The notes below the pieces were generated by a model. It saw nothing but the letters and a program-made list of their open reading frames with translations. It was not told the origin of the DNA and ran no database searches. Below are positions 16,530 to 25,152 of a stretch of 64,000 nucleotides of DNA, one piece after another. The translations under genes were made by a program, and so were the position numbers. Each line of letters begins with the position of its first letter. Position 1 is the stretch's first letter. Source of the stretch: Planctomycetota bacterium (GTDB lineage Bacteria > Planctomycetota > Planctomycetia > Planctomycetales > Planctomycetaceae); NCBI GenBank assembly GCA_014584345.1, contig JACTNB010000019.1, forward strand, positions 1 through 64,000, read 5' to 3'.

Positions 16530-17555
16530 TTATCGAATCTGCCTGTCGCTTTCCAGCATCGCCAGAGTCGGTGTCAATTGATCGGAGAGCAGTCGCATGA
16601 ACAACTGCCGACCGTCGGTGGTGCTCAGGTGGTCTCCCGGCCCAAAGTGGGCTTCGGTGAGGCGTTCCTCGTGCGAAAAGTCGAGGAGCAGTGCCCCATG
16701 GCTGGTAAGATAGGCTGTTAACTCACGGATATATTCCTGCACTTCCCGTGGCTCTGCCTGGTCATCCAGATCGCGGCGTCTTTTCGCGCGAATGAAGAGC
16801 GGAGTTATATTTTGTTCCTTCAGCAGCTTGAGGATATGTGGCAGATAGGAATGATCGACTTGAGCGTGAAAATCGTAGCTGACAGCTGCGTCTACGTCTT
16901 CATACGCCAATTGAAATTCGTTATAGGTTTTCTGCTGCATCCTGTCAGCAGCGAAGACGTCCTTGAGCGCCCGTCTGCCTTCTCCCTGCCGGATCCTCAG
17001 CACGTTCTCCGTTCGTTTTTCAATCTTCAGATTAAGCCAGTTGCGTGCCTCGCGTGGCACCCACGAAAGGGGAGAATTGTAATCGTCGAGCACCAGCCCG
17101 CTGAAGCTCAACTTCTCGGCGAGAGGCTCGTGATCGGTCATCATTTGTCTTATCGGCTTCTGATATGACCCCGTAACTCGATAGGCCGGTTCGGTCAAGA
17201 ACGAATCGCGAAACATGATGCCAACGTATCGCGGTTTATGCTGCGTTTTCGCAATCACATTCTTGATATATAGATACCACCAGAGCGAAGAGGATCCATT
17301 GCTTCTGGCGTTAAGGGTGCGGAGTCCGCTGAGCCGCGAAAACTCGTCCGCATCGACGGCTGCCCTCAAGAGGGAATTTCCCACCAGCACCAGTTCGGGC
17401 CGCTTGGCTTCAACTTCGGCTCTGCGGGAGGAAAGATCCGACCCGGTCGCCCCCGTTTTCACCAGGACCAGCAGAAACCCCGAAATAAACACAATCGCCA
17501 CGGCCAGATGACCGCGGATTAGCGCCCGAAGATTTGAGTCAGTGGGAGCAGACAT
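16530..17555 (-). CDS. SGNH-hydrolase-like membrane-anchored protein (AlgX/AlgJ-like)
   Basis: A 341-residue protein with one N-terminal transmembrane helix (about residues 15-33) and a periplasmic domain. LVLVGNSLLRAAVDADEF (S61) resembles SGNH block I, and HFGPGDHLSTTDGRQLF near residue 310 resembles block V with the Asp-His pair. Together with the adjoining MBOAT gene, this matches O-acetylation modules such as AlgI with AlgX/AlgJ, where the MBOAT protein passes acetyl groups across the membrane to an SGNH protein that acetylates an exopolysaccharide. It lies 147 bases downstream of the MBOAT gene on the same strand. The polymer acetylated is unknown. Confidence 0.7.
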   Translation of the reverse strand: MSAPTDSNLRALIRGHLAVAIVFISGFLLVLVKTGATGSDLSSRRAEVEAKRPELVLVGNSLLRAAVDADEFSRLSGLRTLNARSNGSSSLWWYLYIKNVIAKTQHKPRYVGIMFRDSFLTEPAYRVTGSYQKPIRQMMTDHEPLAEKLSFSGLVLDDYNSPLSWVPREARNWLNLKIEKRTENVLRIRQGEGRRALKDVFAADRMQQKTYNEFQLAYEDVDAAVSYDFHAQVDHSYLPHILKLLKEQNITPLFIRAKRRRDLDDQAEPREVQEYIRELTAYLTSHGALLLDFSHEERLTEAHFGPGDHLSTTDGRQLFMRLLSDQLTPTLAMLESDRQIR

Positions 17556-17702
17556 ATTTCAAGCTCGCCTAGTGCTTTTGTGATAGTATAGGTTGAGTGC
17601 TGTATGCCATCGGCTTTACCAGTGCAACTCTGTTTATTAAAGAGAAACCTGCATGTCACTGGTAGAGCCAGTGGCCCCCGAATTCCTGGCTGTGATAGAC
17701 CA

Positions 17703-19100
17703 TTAGAACTGAAAATAGATGAACGCTTCGGGATCGCGATTGGCCAGCAGCGCCGTCAATGCCAGCAGACTCCAGTAATAGGCCACGCTGGTCCAATAAG
17801 GCTGATAACGAGCTCGAGAGACGGCAAAACTCAACAGCCAGGCCAACGTATAAACCAGACAGTAACCAAGAATCAGCGCGCCAGCAAACAGGTCCGCACC
17901 AGACAGCCCCAGGTCTCCCGCAGCAAAGGCATTCACCACCCAGCCCAGACTTGAGGCACGAAACAGCATCCAGCCAAATAGCGTGAAGGCCATCATCAGG
18001 CTCCAGGCGGGGATCCGCTGATACCAGCCAGTGGGTGTCCATTTTCCCCCCAGGCCAATCATGTGATAACCCACCAGCAGCACACCGTTGAACACTCCCC
18101 AGACAACATAATTCCAGGCCGCCCCGTGCCACAGCCCAGAGAGTGAAAAGGTGAGAATCAAGATACCGGCCAGCCGCCAGCGGGATTCCACTTGAGAGCC
18201 TCCCAAGGGGATATACACATAATCTCGAATCCAGCTGGAAAGTGAAATATGCCAACGCCGCCAGAAATCCGATGGGGTGACCGCCAGATACGGCGCGTTG
18301 AAGTTTTCCTGTAGTTCCAGACCCAGCAACCGGGCAGACCCCCGCGCGATATCCGTATATGCGGAAAAATCGGCCAATATCTGAATGGCAAACGCAACCG
18401 TCCCCGCCAGTAGCACAAACAGTGATGGCTGCTGCAGCATATAAACCTGCTCCACCCACCCGCTCAGATTGTCGGCTACGACTAGCTTTTTGAAGAACCC
18501 GAGCACCAGGAGCGGAATAGCCGAAAAGAACTGTTCCCAATTCCAGCGGCGCGGGGATTCAATCTGGGGCAGCAAGCGTGTCGCGCGTTCGATCGGACCT
18601 GCCACCAGTTGAGGAAAACACGAAACGAACACGGCAAAGTCGACCAGGTTACGGCAGGCTCGCATCTGCCGCCTGTGGATGTCGATTGTGTAACTCATCG
18701 TCTGGAAGGTGTAAAACGAGATCCCGGCTGGGAGCACGATTTCCAGAACGTAGGGCTGCACCTGCCAGCCCAGCCCTCCCAGCAACGCCCCCAGATTCTC
18801 CGAGAAGAAGTTGAAGTATTTGAAGACGGCCAGCATCCCGAGATTCGCGACCAGGCTCACCGCCAGTACGCTCCGCCGAAATACATTCCCGCGACGCTCG
18901 TCATCAAGCAGCAGGCCACAGGCATAATCCACGAGCGTCGAGGTGGCGATCAGCAAGCAAAACCACGGATGCACGAAACCGTAAAAGGTATAGCTGGCAA
19001 CCAGCAGAACAATGTTCTGGGCCGTTTTGACGCGTACCAGCCAGTAAAGGGCAAACACCAGCGGCAAAAACACAGCGTATGCCAGCTCGGTGAACGCCAT
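17703..19100 (-). CDS. MBOAT family O-acyltransferase (AlgI-like)
   Basis: A 465-residue polytopic membrane protein of the membrane-bound O-acyltransferase family. The signatures are AGISFYTFQTMSYTIDIHRR, DFSAYTDIARGSARLLG, FWRRWHISLSSWIRDYVYIPLGG and SGLWHGAAWNYVVWG, whose His (about residue 325) is the catalytic residue. It would transfer acetyl groups from a cytoplasmic donor to the outside for modification of a cell-surface polysaccharide. I chose the ATG at 19100 because the hydrophobic first helix follows at once and AAAGG lies 9 bases before it. Other Met codons 3 and 26 residues upstream are possible. It forms a two-gene unit with the SGNH-like gene 16530-17555. Confidence 0.9.
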   Translation of the reverse strand: MAFTELAYAVFLPLVFALYWLVRVKTAQNIVLLVASYTFYGFVHPWFCLLIATSTLVDYACGLLLDDERRGNVFRRSVLAVSLVANLGMLAVFKYFNFFSENLGALLGGLGWQVQPYVLEIVLPAGISFYTFQTMSYTIDIHRRQMRACRNLVDFAVFVSCFPQLVAGPIERATRLLPQIESPRRWNWEQFFSAIPLLVLGFFKKLVVADNLSGWVEQVYMLQQPSLFVLLAGTVAFAIQILADFSAYTDIARGSARLLGLELQENFNAPYLAVTPSDFWRRWHISLSSWIRDYVYIPLGGSQVESRWRLAGILILTFSLSGLWHGAAWNYVVWGVFNGVLLVGYHMIGLGGKWTPTGWYQRIPAWSLMMAFTLFGWMLFRASSLGWVVNAFAAGDLGLSGADLFAGALILGYCLVYTLAWLLSFAVSRARYQPYWTSVAYYWSLLALTALLANRDPEAFIYFQF

Positions 19101-19530
19101 CTCTCGCATCCTTTCGACATCGGGCGGAAGCCCCCCACGGGGCCACTCCGCAGCATCCCTGCAGGCCTTGAAATTCACTCCTTTTCCCGCGGCGAACGAA
19201 TAACGCCAGCATGAATCTCGGGAATTTAATGCCCCTACTGTTCCCAGGTCAACCAGGCTAGCATTTATGTAAAAAATACGTTGCAGCCCACGGCACGCTG
19301 CTAGATCCTCACAAGTAGGAGGGCGAACTAGCAGTTCGATGAGGAATTGGGCATTCGGCGGGATATTGGCTCTTACTTCGTGAGGCGAATTTGGAATTCG
19401 CCCTTTTCAGGGCTGAGGGCGAAAAACCAGCGCGAGGACACGGCGAGCGGTTCAACAGCGGCCTGCGCAGGTATAGTCGAAGTTGAACTCTCGTAACAGA
19501 TGGATCCGCTCTTGGGGGAGCATTCCGCTG
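19101..19530. other. Non-coding region with a small perfect hairpin
   Basis: No gene is seen. GGCGAATT (19384-19391) and AATTCGCC (19395-19402) form a perfect 8-bp stem with a 3-base loop followed by CTTTTC. It is placed as a possible terminator on the plus strand or a cruciform, and lies between the DUF1501 gene's 3' end and the MBOAT gene's 5' end, both on the minus strand. Confidence 0.4.
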
Positions 19531-20994
19531 TTAAAGAATTTCCCGTAGCACGCGCGAGGGCTCGACACCGGTCAAACGGAAGTCCAAGCCCTGATATTTG
19601 TAGCAGAACCGCTTGTGATCGATCCCCAGCAGGTGCAACATCGTGGCGTGAAAGTCGCGCACGTGAACCCGGTCCTCGACGGCATTGTACCCCAGTTCAT
19701 CAGTCTTTCCGTAGGAAGTGCCTCCGCGGATACCACCGCCTGCCATGCAAAGCGAAAACCCTTTGATGTGGTGGTCGCGTCCATTCCCTTGAGCCATCGG
19801 CGTACGGCCGAATTCGCCTCCCCAGACGATCAGAGTGTCCTTCAGCATGTCGCGTTGCTTGAGATCCTGCACGAGCGCGGCGGTGGCCTGATCCACCAGC
19901 TTGGACGTCGCAACGATACCGTTCTTGATGCCGCCATGATGATCCCAGCCGCGGTGATACAACTGGATGAAACGCACACCACGTTCCGCCAGGCGTCGCG
20001 CCAACAGACAATTGCTGGCAAACGAGCCATCCCCGGGAGTGCAGCCATACATGTCGATCACGTGCGAAGGTTCCCCGGACAGATCGGTCAATTCGGGGAC
20101 GGCCGTTTGCATGCGAAAAGCCAACTCGTAGCCCCGGACGCGTGTGAGGATTTCTGGATCGCCGAGTTCAGCCTGTCGCAGGGTATTGATACGCGAAACG
20201 GCATCGATTACCTCCTGCTGCTGTTGTCGCCCGACGCCCGGTGGATTGCGCACGTAGTGAACCGGAGCGCCGGTGGAATGCATCTGGATGCCCTGGAATC
20301 GACTGGGGAGAAATCCGGAATGCCATTGCCGCGAACTGATCGGCTGACCTTGCGCGCCGCCTTCGCTGGTGAGCACGATAAAGCCGGGCAGGTCTTCGGT
20401 TTCGCTTCCCAGCCCATACAAAACCCAGGAGCCCATCGAGGGGCGTCCGCTGATCGCGGTGCCGGTATTGAAGAACGTGTGTGCGGGATCGTGATTAATC
20501 TGCTCCGTGTGCATCGATTTAATCACGCAGAGATCATCGACGATTTCCCCCATCCGGGGAAAAACATCCGCAATTTCCAGTCCGCTTTCGCCCCGTTTGA
20601 CGAACGGATGCTGGGGGCCCAGGATCTTCAGTTGCTTGCCCTGAAGCTGCGCGATGGGCTGGCCAGCCGTCAGCGATTCAGGCATCGGCTGCCCATCCAT
20701 TTTGGCCAACATCGGCTTGTGATCAAATGTTTCCAGATGACTCGGGCCCCCTGCCATGCATAAGTGAATCACGCGTTTCACCCGAGCCGGGTGATGGGCG
20801 GGAAAGACTACTCCCCTTGCCCCGGCGGTCGCGTCCTGGGCCGTCCGATCGGCGGCCAGGGCGGAGGAAAGGCCATCGGGCAGCAGGGAGGCGAGGGCCA
20901 CGGAGCCCAGGCCAAAGCGGCGCAGGAACGTGCGGCGCACCAGTTCGATGGAATCGAAACGGGCAGGGCTGGGAAGACTATCTTTGAATTTCAT
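19531..20994 (-). CDS. DUF1501 protein with Tat signal
   Basis: A 487-residue secreted protein of the DUF1501 family, distantly related to sulfatase/alkaline-phosphatase folds. It begins with a twin-arginine signal (VRRTFLRRFGLGSVALASLLPDGLSSALA, about residues 19-47), followed by the typical VIHLCMAGGPSHLETFDHKPML and later DTLIVWGGEFGRTPMAQGNGRDHH. Family members accompany DUF1549/DUF1553 proteins in planctomycetes, but their reaction is not established. It starts 2 bases after the stop of the 1002-residue partner gene, so they are one operon. The Tat motif indicates export in the folded state, probably with a bound metal. Confidence 0.9.
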   Translation of the reverse strand: MKFKDSLPSPARFDSIELVRRTFLRRFGLGSVALASLLPDGLSSALAADRTAQDATAGARGVVFPAHHPARVKRVIHLCMAGGPSHLETFDHKPMLAKMDGQPMPESLTAGQPIAQLQGKQLKILGPQHPFVKRGESGLEIADVFPRMGEIVDDLCVIKSMHTEQINHDPAHTFFNTGTAISGRPSMGSWVLYGLGSETEDLPGFIVLTSEGGAQGQPISSRQWHSGFLPSRFQGIQMHSTGAPVHYVRNPPGVGRQQQQEVIDAVSRINTLRQAELGDPEILTRVRGYELAFRMQTAVPELTDLSGEPSHVIDMYGCTPGDGSFASNCLLARRLAERGVRFIQLYHRGWDHHGGIKNGIVATSKLVDQATAALVQDLKQRDMLKDTLIVWGGEFGRTPMAQGNGRDHHIKGFSLCMAGGGIRGGTSYGKTDELGYNAVEDRVHVRDFHATMLHLLGIDHKRFCYKYQGLDFRLTGVEPSRVLREIL

Positions 20995-20996
20995 GG

Positions 20997-23900
20997 CTAA
21001 TACCGCATGTAGGTTTCATGAAGATTAAACAAGACCCGAGCGATTCCGGTCCAGGCTGCCAACTCCGTCGCGTCACTCCCATTGGCGACCTTTGCAATAC
21101 CCACAGAAAGCAAATGTTCCGCCTCGGCTGGATTTGCCGCGTAGTATTCGCGGTGGGATTGATAGACATGCAGCAACTGGTCGACGACTTCGGGTTGGGG
21201 GGAGCGTGACAGCACGGTTTGGCAGGCCCATGTGATGCGTTCCCGCGGGGTGTCTCCGCCCGAACTGATCATTCTCCAAGCGAAGACTCGGGCCGCCTCC
21301 ACAAAGCTGGGGTCGTTCAGCAACACGAGCGCCTGCACGGGCGTATTGGAGCGGAAACGGGCGGCCGTGCATTCCTCTCGGCTGGGGGCATCAAAGGCTT
21401 TGAGCATGGGGTGTAGGAACGTGCGTTGCCAATGCGTATAAACACCTCGCCGGTACTGATTCTGATCGGTATCGGGCTGATATTCCCGCCGGGGAAAGTT
21501 CAGTTGCGCGTAGTATTTCTCTGGCTGGTAGGGCTTGGCACTGGCACCGCCAACCTGTTCGAACAACAGGCCGGAATGCAGCAATGCGGTGTCGCGGATC
21601 ATTTCGGAATCGATGCGAAAGCGTCCCTGGCGCGCGAATAGTTTATTGTCCGGATCCATCGCTTGCAGTTGGGCGGTAGGCAACGAGGAGCGACGATAGG
21701 CCTCGCTGGTGACGATATGCCGAATCAAGTGCTTCAGATCCCAGCCCGATTCGATGAGCACCAGGGCCAAATGGTCCAGCAATTCGGGATTGTCGGGAAA
21801 CGTTCCTTGGCCTCCCAGGTCATCGACGCTGCTGCAGATGCCGCGTCCAAACAGCAGTCCCCACACGCGATTGGCCATCGTGCGCGCTGTTAACGGATTA
21901 TCGGCTCGCGTCATCCAGTGAGCCAAGTCGAGTCGATTGGGGCGCCGCTCTTGAATATCCAGTGTTCCCAGGAAGGCGGGAATCGCGGGTTGCACCACTT
22001 CGCCGGAATCATCCTGCCAATTCCCGCGCGGCAGGATGCGAATCTCCCGGGGCGGGACTGCTCGGGTGACGACGGTCAGGGGAGCAGCATCGGTGACCGC
22101 CTGCTTTTCCGCCTTCAGGGTTTTGAGTTGTTGATCGAGTTGCAGAACCGGTTCCACCTGGCTCAGGTAATAGTCGGTCAGTTCGTCCGCCTGTTGTTTC
22201 TGGCGTTGCTGGACCGGTGTCTGAAGTGCCTTCACGATAGATTCCGGCATGCCGGCCTTCGTGAGCCAGCCGGCCTGATCCCAGTAAACCGTTCCCCCAA
22301 ATTGCGTGAAGGCCATGCCCACCACCGCGCGTTCAGAGGTTAACCCCATCGCTGCCGCGTCGGCCTCCAGGCGGACCCATTTCCCTGTTTCCGGCAGCAG
22401 GCCTTGACGCTGATAACCTGCCCAACTTTCGTCGCGCCGACCGTAACCGATCGCATCATTGCCCCAGACCACGCGATGTTCCCACTGGCCATCGTTGAAC
22501 TGCAACATGATCGCTTGCGGCGGATTTTCAGGGTCCAGATAGACCCAGCAGAAAAAACGTGATTCCGGGGAGACCGTCACCTCCGACTTGGCTCCCAGGA
22601 AGAAGTGCTGGACCAGTCCCTCGGCTTGCTGGCGGCGAGATTTCTCGCCACTGTGGACCGGACCCTGCGCAGCCGTGATGAAATTCCAGGCTCCTTCGCT
22701 GGAACCTCCGGTATCCTGGGCATCGTCGATCCAGATGTGAACCTGTTCCTTGCGGCTGTCGACCTGCCGCAGGGCCTCGGCTTCCCATTGCGGCTGCAGC
22801 GGGAGGATTTCTTGCCGGATCGTTTCCCGCTGGTTCTGCAAGGCCAGTACTGCTGCTTCCAGTTCCGCCAGACGTGCTTGCTGCCGAGCGGTGGGAACTG
22901 GGATCATGGGGGGCCGGCTACGAGCCCCGTAAACGCCCCGTTCCTCCAAATCCGAGAAGAAGGCTCCCAGCGAGTAGAAATCACGCAGTGTGTAAGGATC
23001 GTACTTATGATCGTGGCACTGTGCGCAGGCCATGGTGGCACCCAGGAAGACCTGAGAGACATTGCGCACGCGGTCGGCAAAATAGATGGCCAAGTATTCC
23101 TTGGCTTGCGCGCCTCCTTCCTCGGTCGTTTGATTCAGGCGGTTGTAGCCCGAGGCCACTTGCTGCCGCAGCGTCGCGTTGGGCAGGAGGTCACCTGCCA
23201 GTTGTTCGCGGATGAATTGGTCATAGGGGAGGTTGTTGTTGAAAGCGTCGATCACGTAATCGCGGTAGGGATACTGGGATACATCCTGATCGCCATGGTA
23301 GCCCACGGTATCGGCATAACGGACCAGATCCAACCAGTAGATCGCCATGCGCTCGCCGTAGCGAGGGGAATCCAAGAGTCGCGCGACCAGCCTGGCGTAG
23401 GCTTCGTCGCTGGTGTCTTGCTCGAATTCGCGGACTTCGCCGTATGTGGGAGGCATGCCGTTCAAGTCGAAACCGAGCCTGCGGATCAGCGTGACACGAT
23501 CAGCAGGCGGAGTCGGAACTACGCCTGCTTGCGCCAATGCGGCGGCGATGTAGGCATCCACCGGATGGGCAGGCTGAGCCCCGGCGGGGAGTTCCGGGGT
23601 ACGTCGCTCCAGTGGAGTGTAGGCCCAGTGTGCTTCGTAGGGCGCGCCTTGTTCAATCCAAAGTCGCAACAGGGCGCGTTCCCGATCGGTCAGTTGATTG
23701 TGCGCCTCGGCGGGAGGCATGCGGAGATTGGGATCGGTGGATTCGATGCGTTTGATCAACTCACTTTTGCCCGGTACACCAGGGACGATGGCCCCGGATT
23801 CAACGGCGGATTCACGCAAGTTTAACCGCAAATCGGCTTCGACGGTTGACGGGTCCAATCCGTGGCAAGCGAAGCACTTATCGGTCAGAATCGGGCGAAT

Positions 23901-24005
23901 ATCGCGATTGAATCGCAACGGGGTGTCGGCCTTCGCAACGGGCAGCGCGACACCGAAGGCAAAAACAAAGCCTAACAGAGATGGGGCAATCGTGCGATAA
24001 TCCAT
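20997..24005 (-). CDS. PSCyt1/DUF1549/DUF1553 secreted protein
   Basis: A 1002-residue secreted protein of the planctomycete-specific type. A signal peptide (to about residue 27) is followed by a PSCyt1 cytochrome-like domain with CFACHG (heme c motif CxxCH, about residues 43-47) and MPP, DUF1549 (LVRYADTVGYHGDQDVSQYPYRDYVI, CAQCHDHKYDPYT), a middle LamG-like insert (about residues 430-590) and DUF1553 (LDLAHWMTRADNPLTARTMANRVWGLLFGRGI to the end). Both CxxCH motifs suggest covalent heme. Such proteins probably take part in degrading or binding complex polymers outside the cytoplasm, but the activity is unproven. It is the first gene of the unit with DUF1501. Confidence 0.9.
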   Translation of the reverse strand: MDYRTIAPSLLGFVFAFGVALPVAKADTPLRFNRDIRPILTDKCFACHGLDPSTVEADLRLNLRESAVESGAIVPGVPGKSELIKRIESTDPNLRMPPAEAHNQLTDRERALLRLWIEQGAPYEAHWAYTPLERRTPELPAGAQPAHPVDAYIAAALAQAGVVPTPPADRVTLIRRLGFDLNGMPPTYGEVREFEQDTSDEAYARLVARLLDSPRYGERMAIYWLDLVRYADTVGYHGDQDVSQYPYRDYVIDAFNNNLPYDQFIREQLAGDLLPNATLRQQVASGYNRLNQTTEEGGAQAKEYLAIYFADRVRNVSQVFLGATMACAQCHDHKYDPYTLRDFYSLGAFFSDLEERGVYGARSRPPMIPVPTARQQARLAELEAAVLALQNQRETIRQEILPLQPQWEAEALRQVDSRKEQVHIWIDDAQDTGGSSEGAWNFITAAQGPVHSGEKSRRQQAEGLVQHFFLGAKSEVTVSPESRFFCWVYLDPENPPQAIMLQFNDGQWEHRVVWGNDAIGYGRRDESWAGYQRQGLLPETGKWVRLEADAAAMGLTSERAVVGMAFTQFGGTVYWDQAGWLTKAGMPESIVKALQTPVQQRQKQQADELTDYYLSQVEPVLQLDQQLKTLKAEKQAVTDAAPLTVVTRAVPPREIRILPRGNWQDDSGEVVQPAIPAFLGTLDIQERRPNRLDLAHWMTRADNPLTARTMANRVWGLLFGRGICSSVDDLGGQGTFPDNPELLDHLALVLIESGWDLKHLIRHIVTSEAYRRSSLPTAQLQAMDPDNKLFARQGRFRIDSEMIRDTALLHSGLLFEQVGGASAKPYQPEKYYAQLNFPRREYQPDTDQNQYRRGVYTHWQRTFLHPMLKAFDAPSREECTAARFRSNTPVQALVLLNDPSFVEAARVFAWRMISSGGDTPRERITWACQTVLSRSPQPEVVDQLLHVYQSHREYYAANPAEAEHLLSVGIAKVANGSDATELAAWTGIARVLFNLHETYMRY

Positions 24006-24142
24006 AAATCAGGTTCCAGCAGCGCGTGAGAATTCAAATTCAAGCAACTCTACTGTACCTGATGGGCGCCCTCTCAAACAAGCAACTGTTGATTTGACTA
24101 CCGTTGGTTCCTTCGGGCAACCGCGGCAGCGAAAACATAAAA

Positions 24143-24874
24143 CTACGCGCCTGTTGCGGGGAATTCGACATTGTGATGCACGTTTTGCACGTCTTCGCAG
24201 TCGTTGAGCAGTTCCAGAAACTTTTCGAACGCGGCTGCATCTTCTCCGTCTAGTGCCGTGCTCGCTTGCGATACGAATGTGATCTCCTGAACGTCGAATT
24301 CGATATCGGGAAATGTCTCCAGCAAGACTTTCTTGGCTTTGAAAAAGTCGTTCGGGGCGACAAAAGCCGTCAGTTGGCCATCGTTGCTTTCCACTTCATC
24401 GACATTCACATCCGCTTCAAGCAAAGCTTCCAGCACTCGATCTTCATCGTCCCCCTTGAACGAGAGGACCGCCAGATGATCGAAGAAATGGCTGACCGAC
24501 CCGGCATTTCCCAGTTTCCCACCCCCCTTGACAAAACAGTTGCGGACTTCGGTGATGGTTCGATTCGGGTTATCGGTCAAGCAGTCCACAATCACAGGAC
24601 ACCCTCCTGGCCCAATGCCTTCATACCTGGCCTCGGCGAAGTCTTCTCCCCCCGTCCCCTTCGCCTTCTCGATCGCCTTTTCGATGACATGAGCGGGCAC
24701 CTGCTCCTTTTTCGCCTTCTCGATCAGATTCTTCAGGGCCGGATTTGATTCCGGCTCGGGGACACCATTCCTCGCGACAACGTACAGTAACTTCCCGTAT
24801 TTCGAATAGAGCTTGGATTTTTGAGCTGCGGTCTTGGCGATCGAATGCTTGCGATTCTCGAAACTTCTTCCCAT
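24143..24874 (-). CDS. YebC/PmpR family protein (YeeN-like)
   Basis: A 243-residue protein of the YebC/TACO1 family. The opening MGRSFENRKHSIAKTAAQKSKLYSKYGK is that of the YeeN-like branch, followed by NPALKNLIEKAKKEQVPAHVIEKAIEKAKG, the YEGIGPGG motif and the GSVSHFFDHLAVLSF segment. Members have been described as transcription regulators and, more recently, as translation factors acting on ribosomes stalled at difficult sequences. It is cytoplasmic and of normal length. It stands alone between the RND pump and the DUF1549 operon on the same strand. Confidence 0.9.
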   Translation of the reverse strand: MGRSFENRKHSIAKTAAQKSKLYSKYGKLLYVVARNGVPEPESNPALKNLIEKAKKEQVPAHVIEKAIEKAKGTGGEDFAEARYEGIGPGGCPVIVDCLTDNPNRTITEVRNCFVKGGGKLGNAGSVSHFFDHLAVLSFKGDDEDRVLEALLEADVNVDEVESNDGQLTAFVAPNDFFKAKKVLLETFPDIEFDVQEITFVSQASTALDGEDAAAFEKFLELLNDCEDVQNVHHNVEFPATGA

Positions 24875-25152
24875 GGGACAAATCTACTCATTCTCTAGGA
24901 GTGAACAACAGTAAGGCACCGGCGTCCCCCGTGACCCGGGTTCAACCGTCTCACTTGTATTCGATTCCCGAAATTTAATCCATCAATTCCATCCATAATG
25001 AGACACAAATGCGGCTGTATCGAGGTAATACCTGATTGTGCGATCAGAGCTGGCATGGATCGCAACTTACCCTGAAAGCATTCCGCTATCGGCCTTCCGG
25101 GTTTGCTCGAAAGTGTTCTGGAACGCAAAAGTTTTACACGGATACCCTCGCG

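Noticed and set aside
22605..23825. 406-codon plus-strand open frame
   Set aside because: It is antisense to the 1002-residue PSCyt1/DUF1549/DUF1553 gene, with no recognisable protein features.
24875..25152. Possible tRNA (GGTTCAACC and ATTCGATTCCCG stretches)
   Set aside because: No matching acceptor, D or anticodon stems could be drawn and the T-arm stems do not close.
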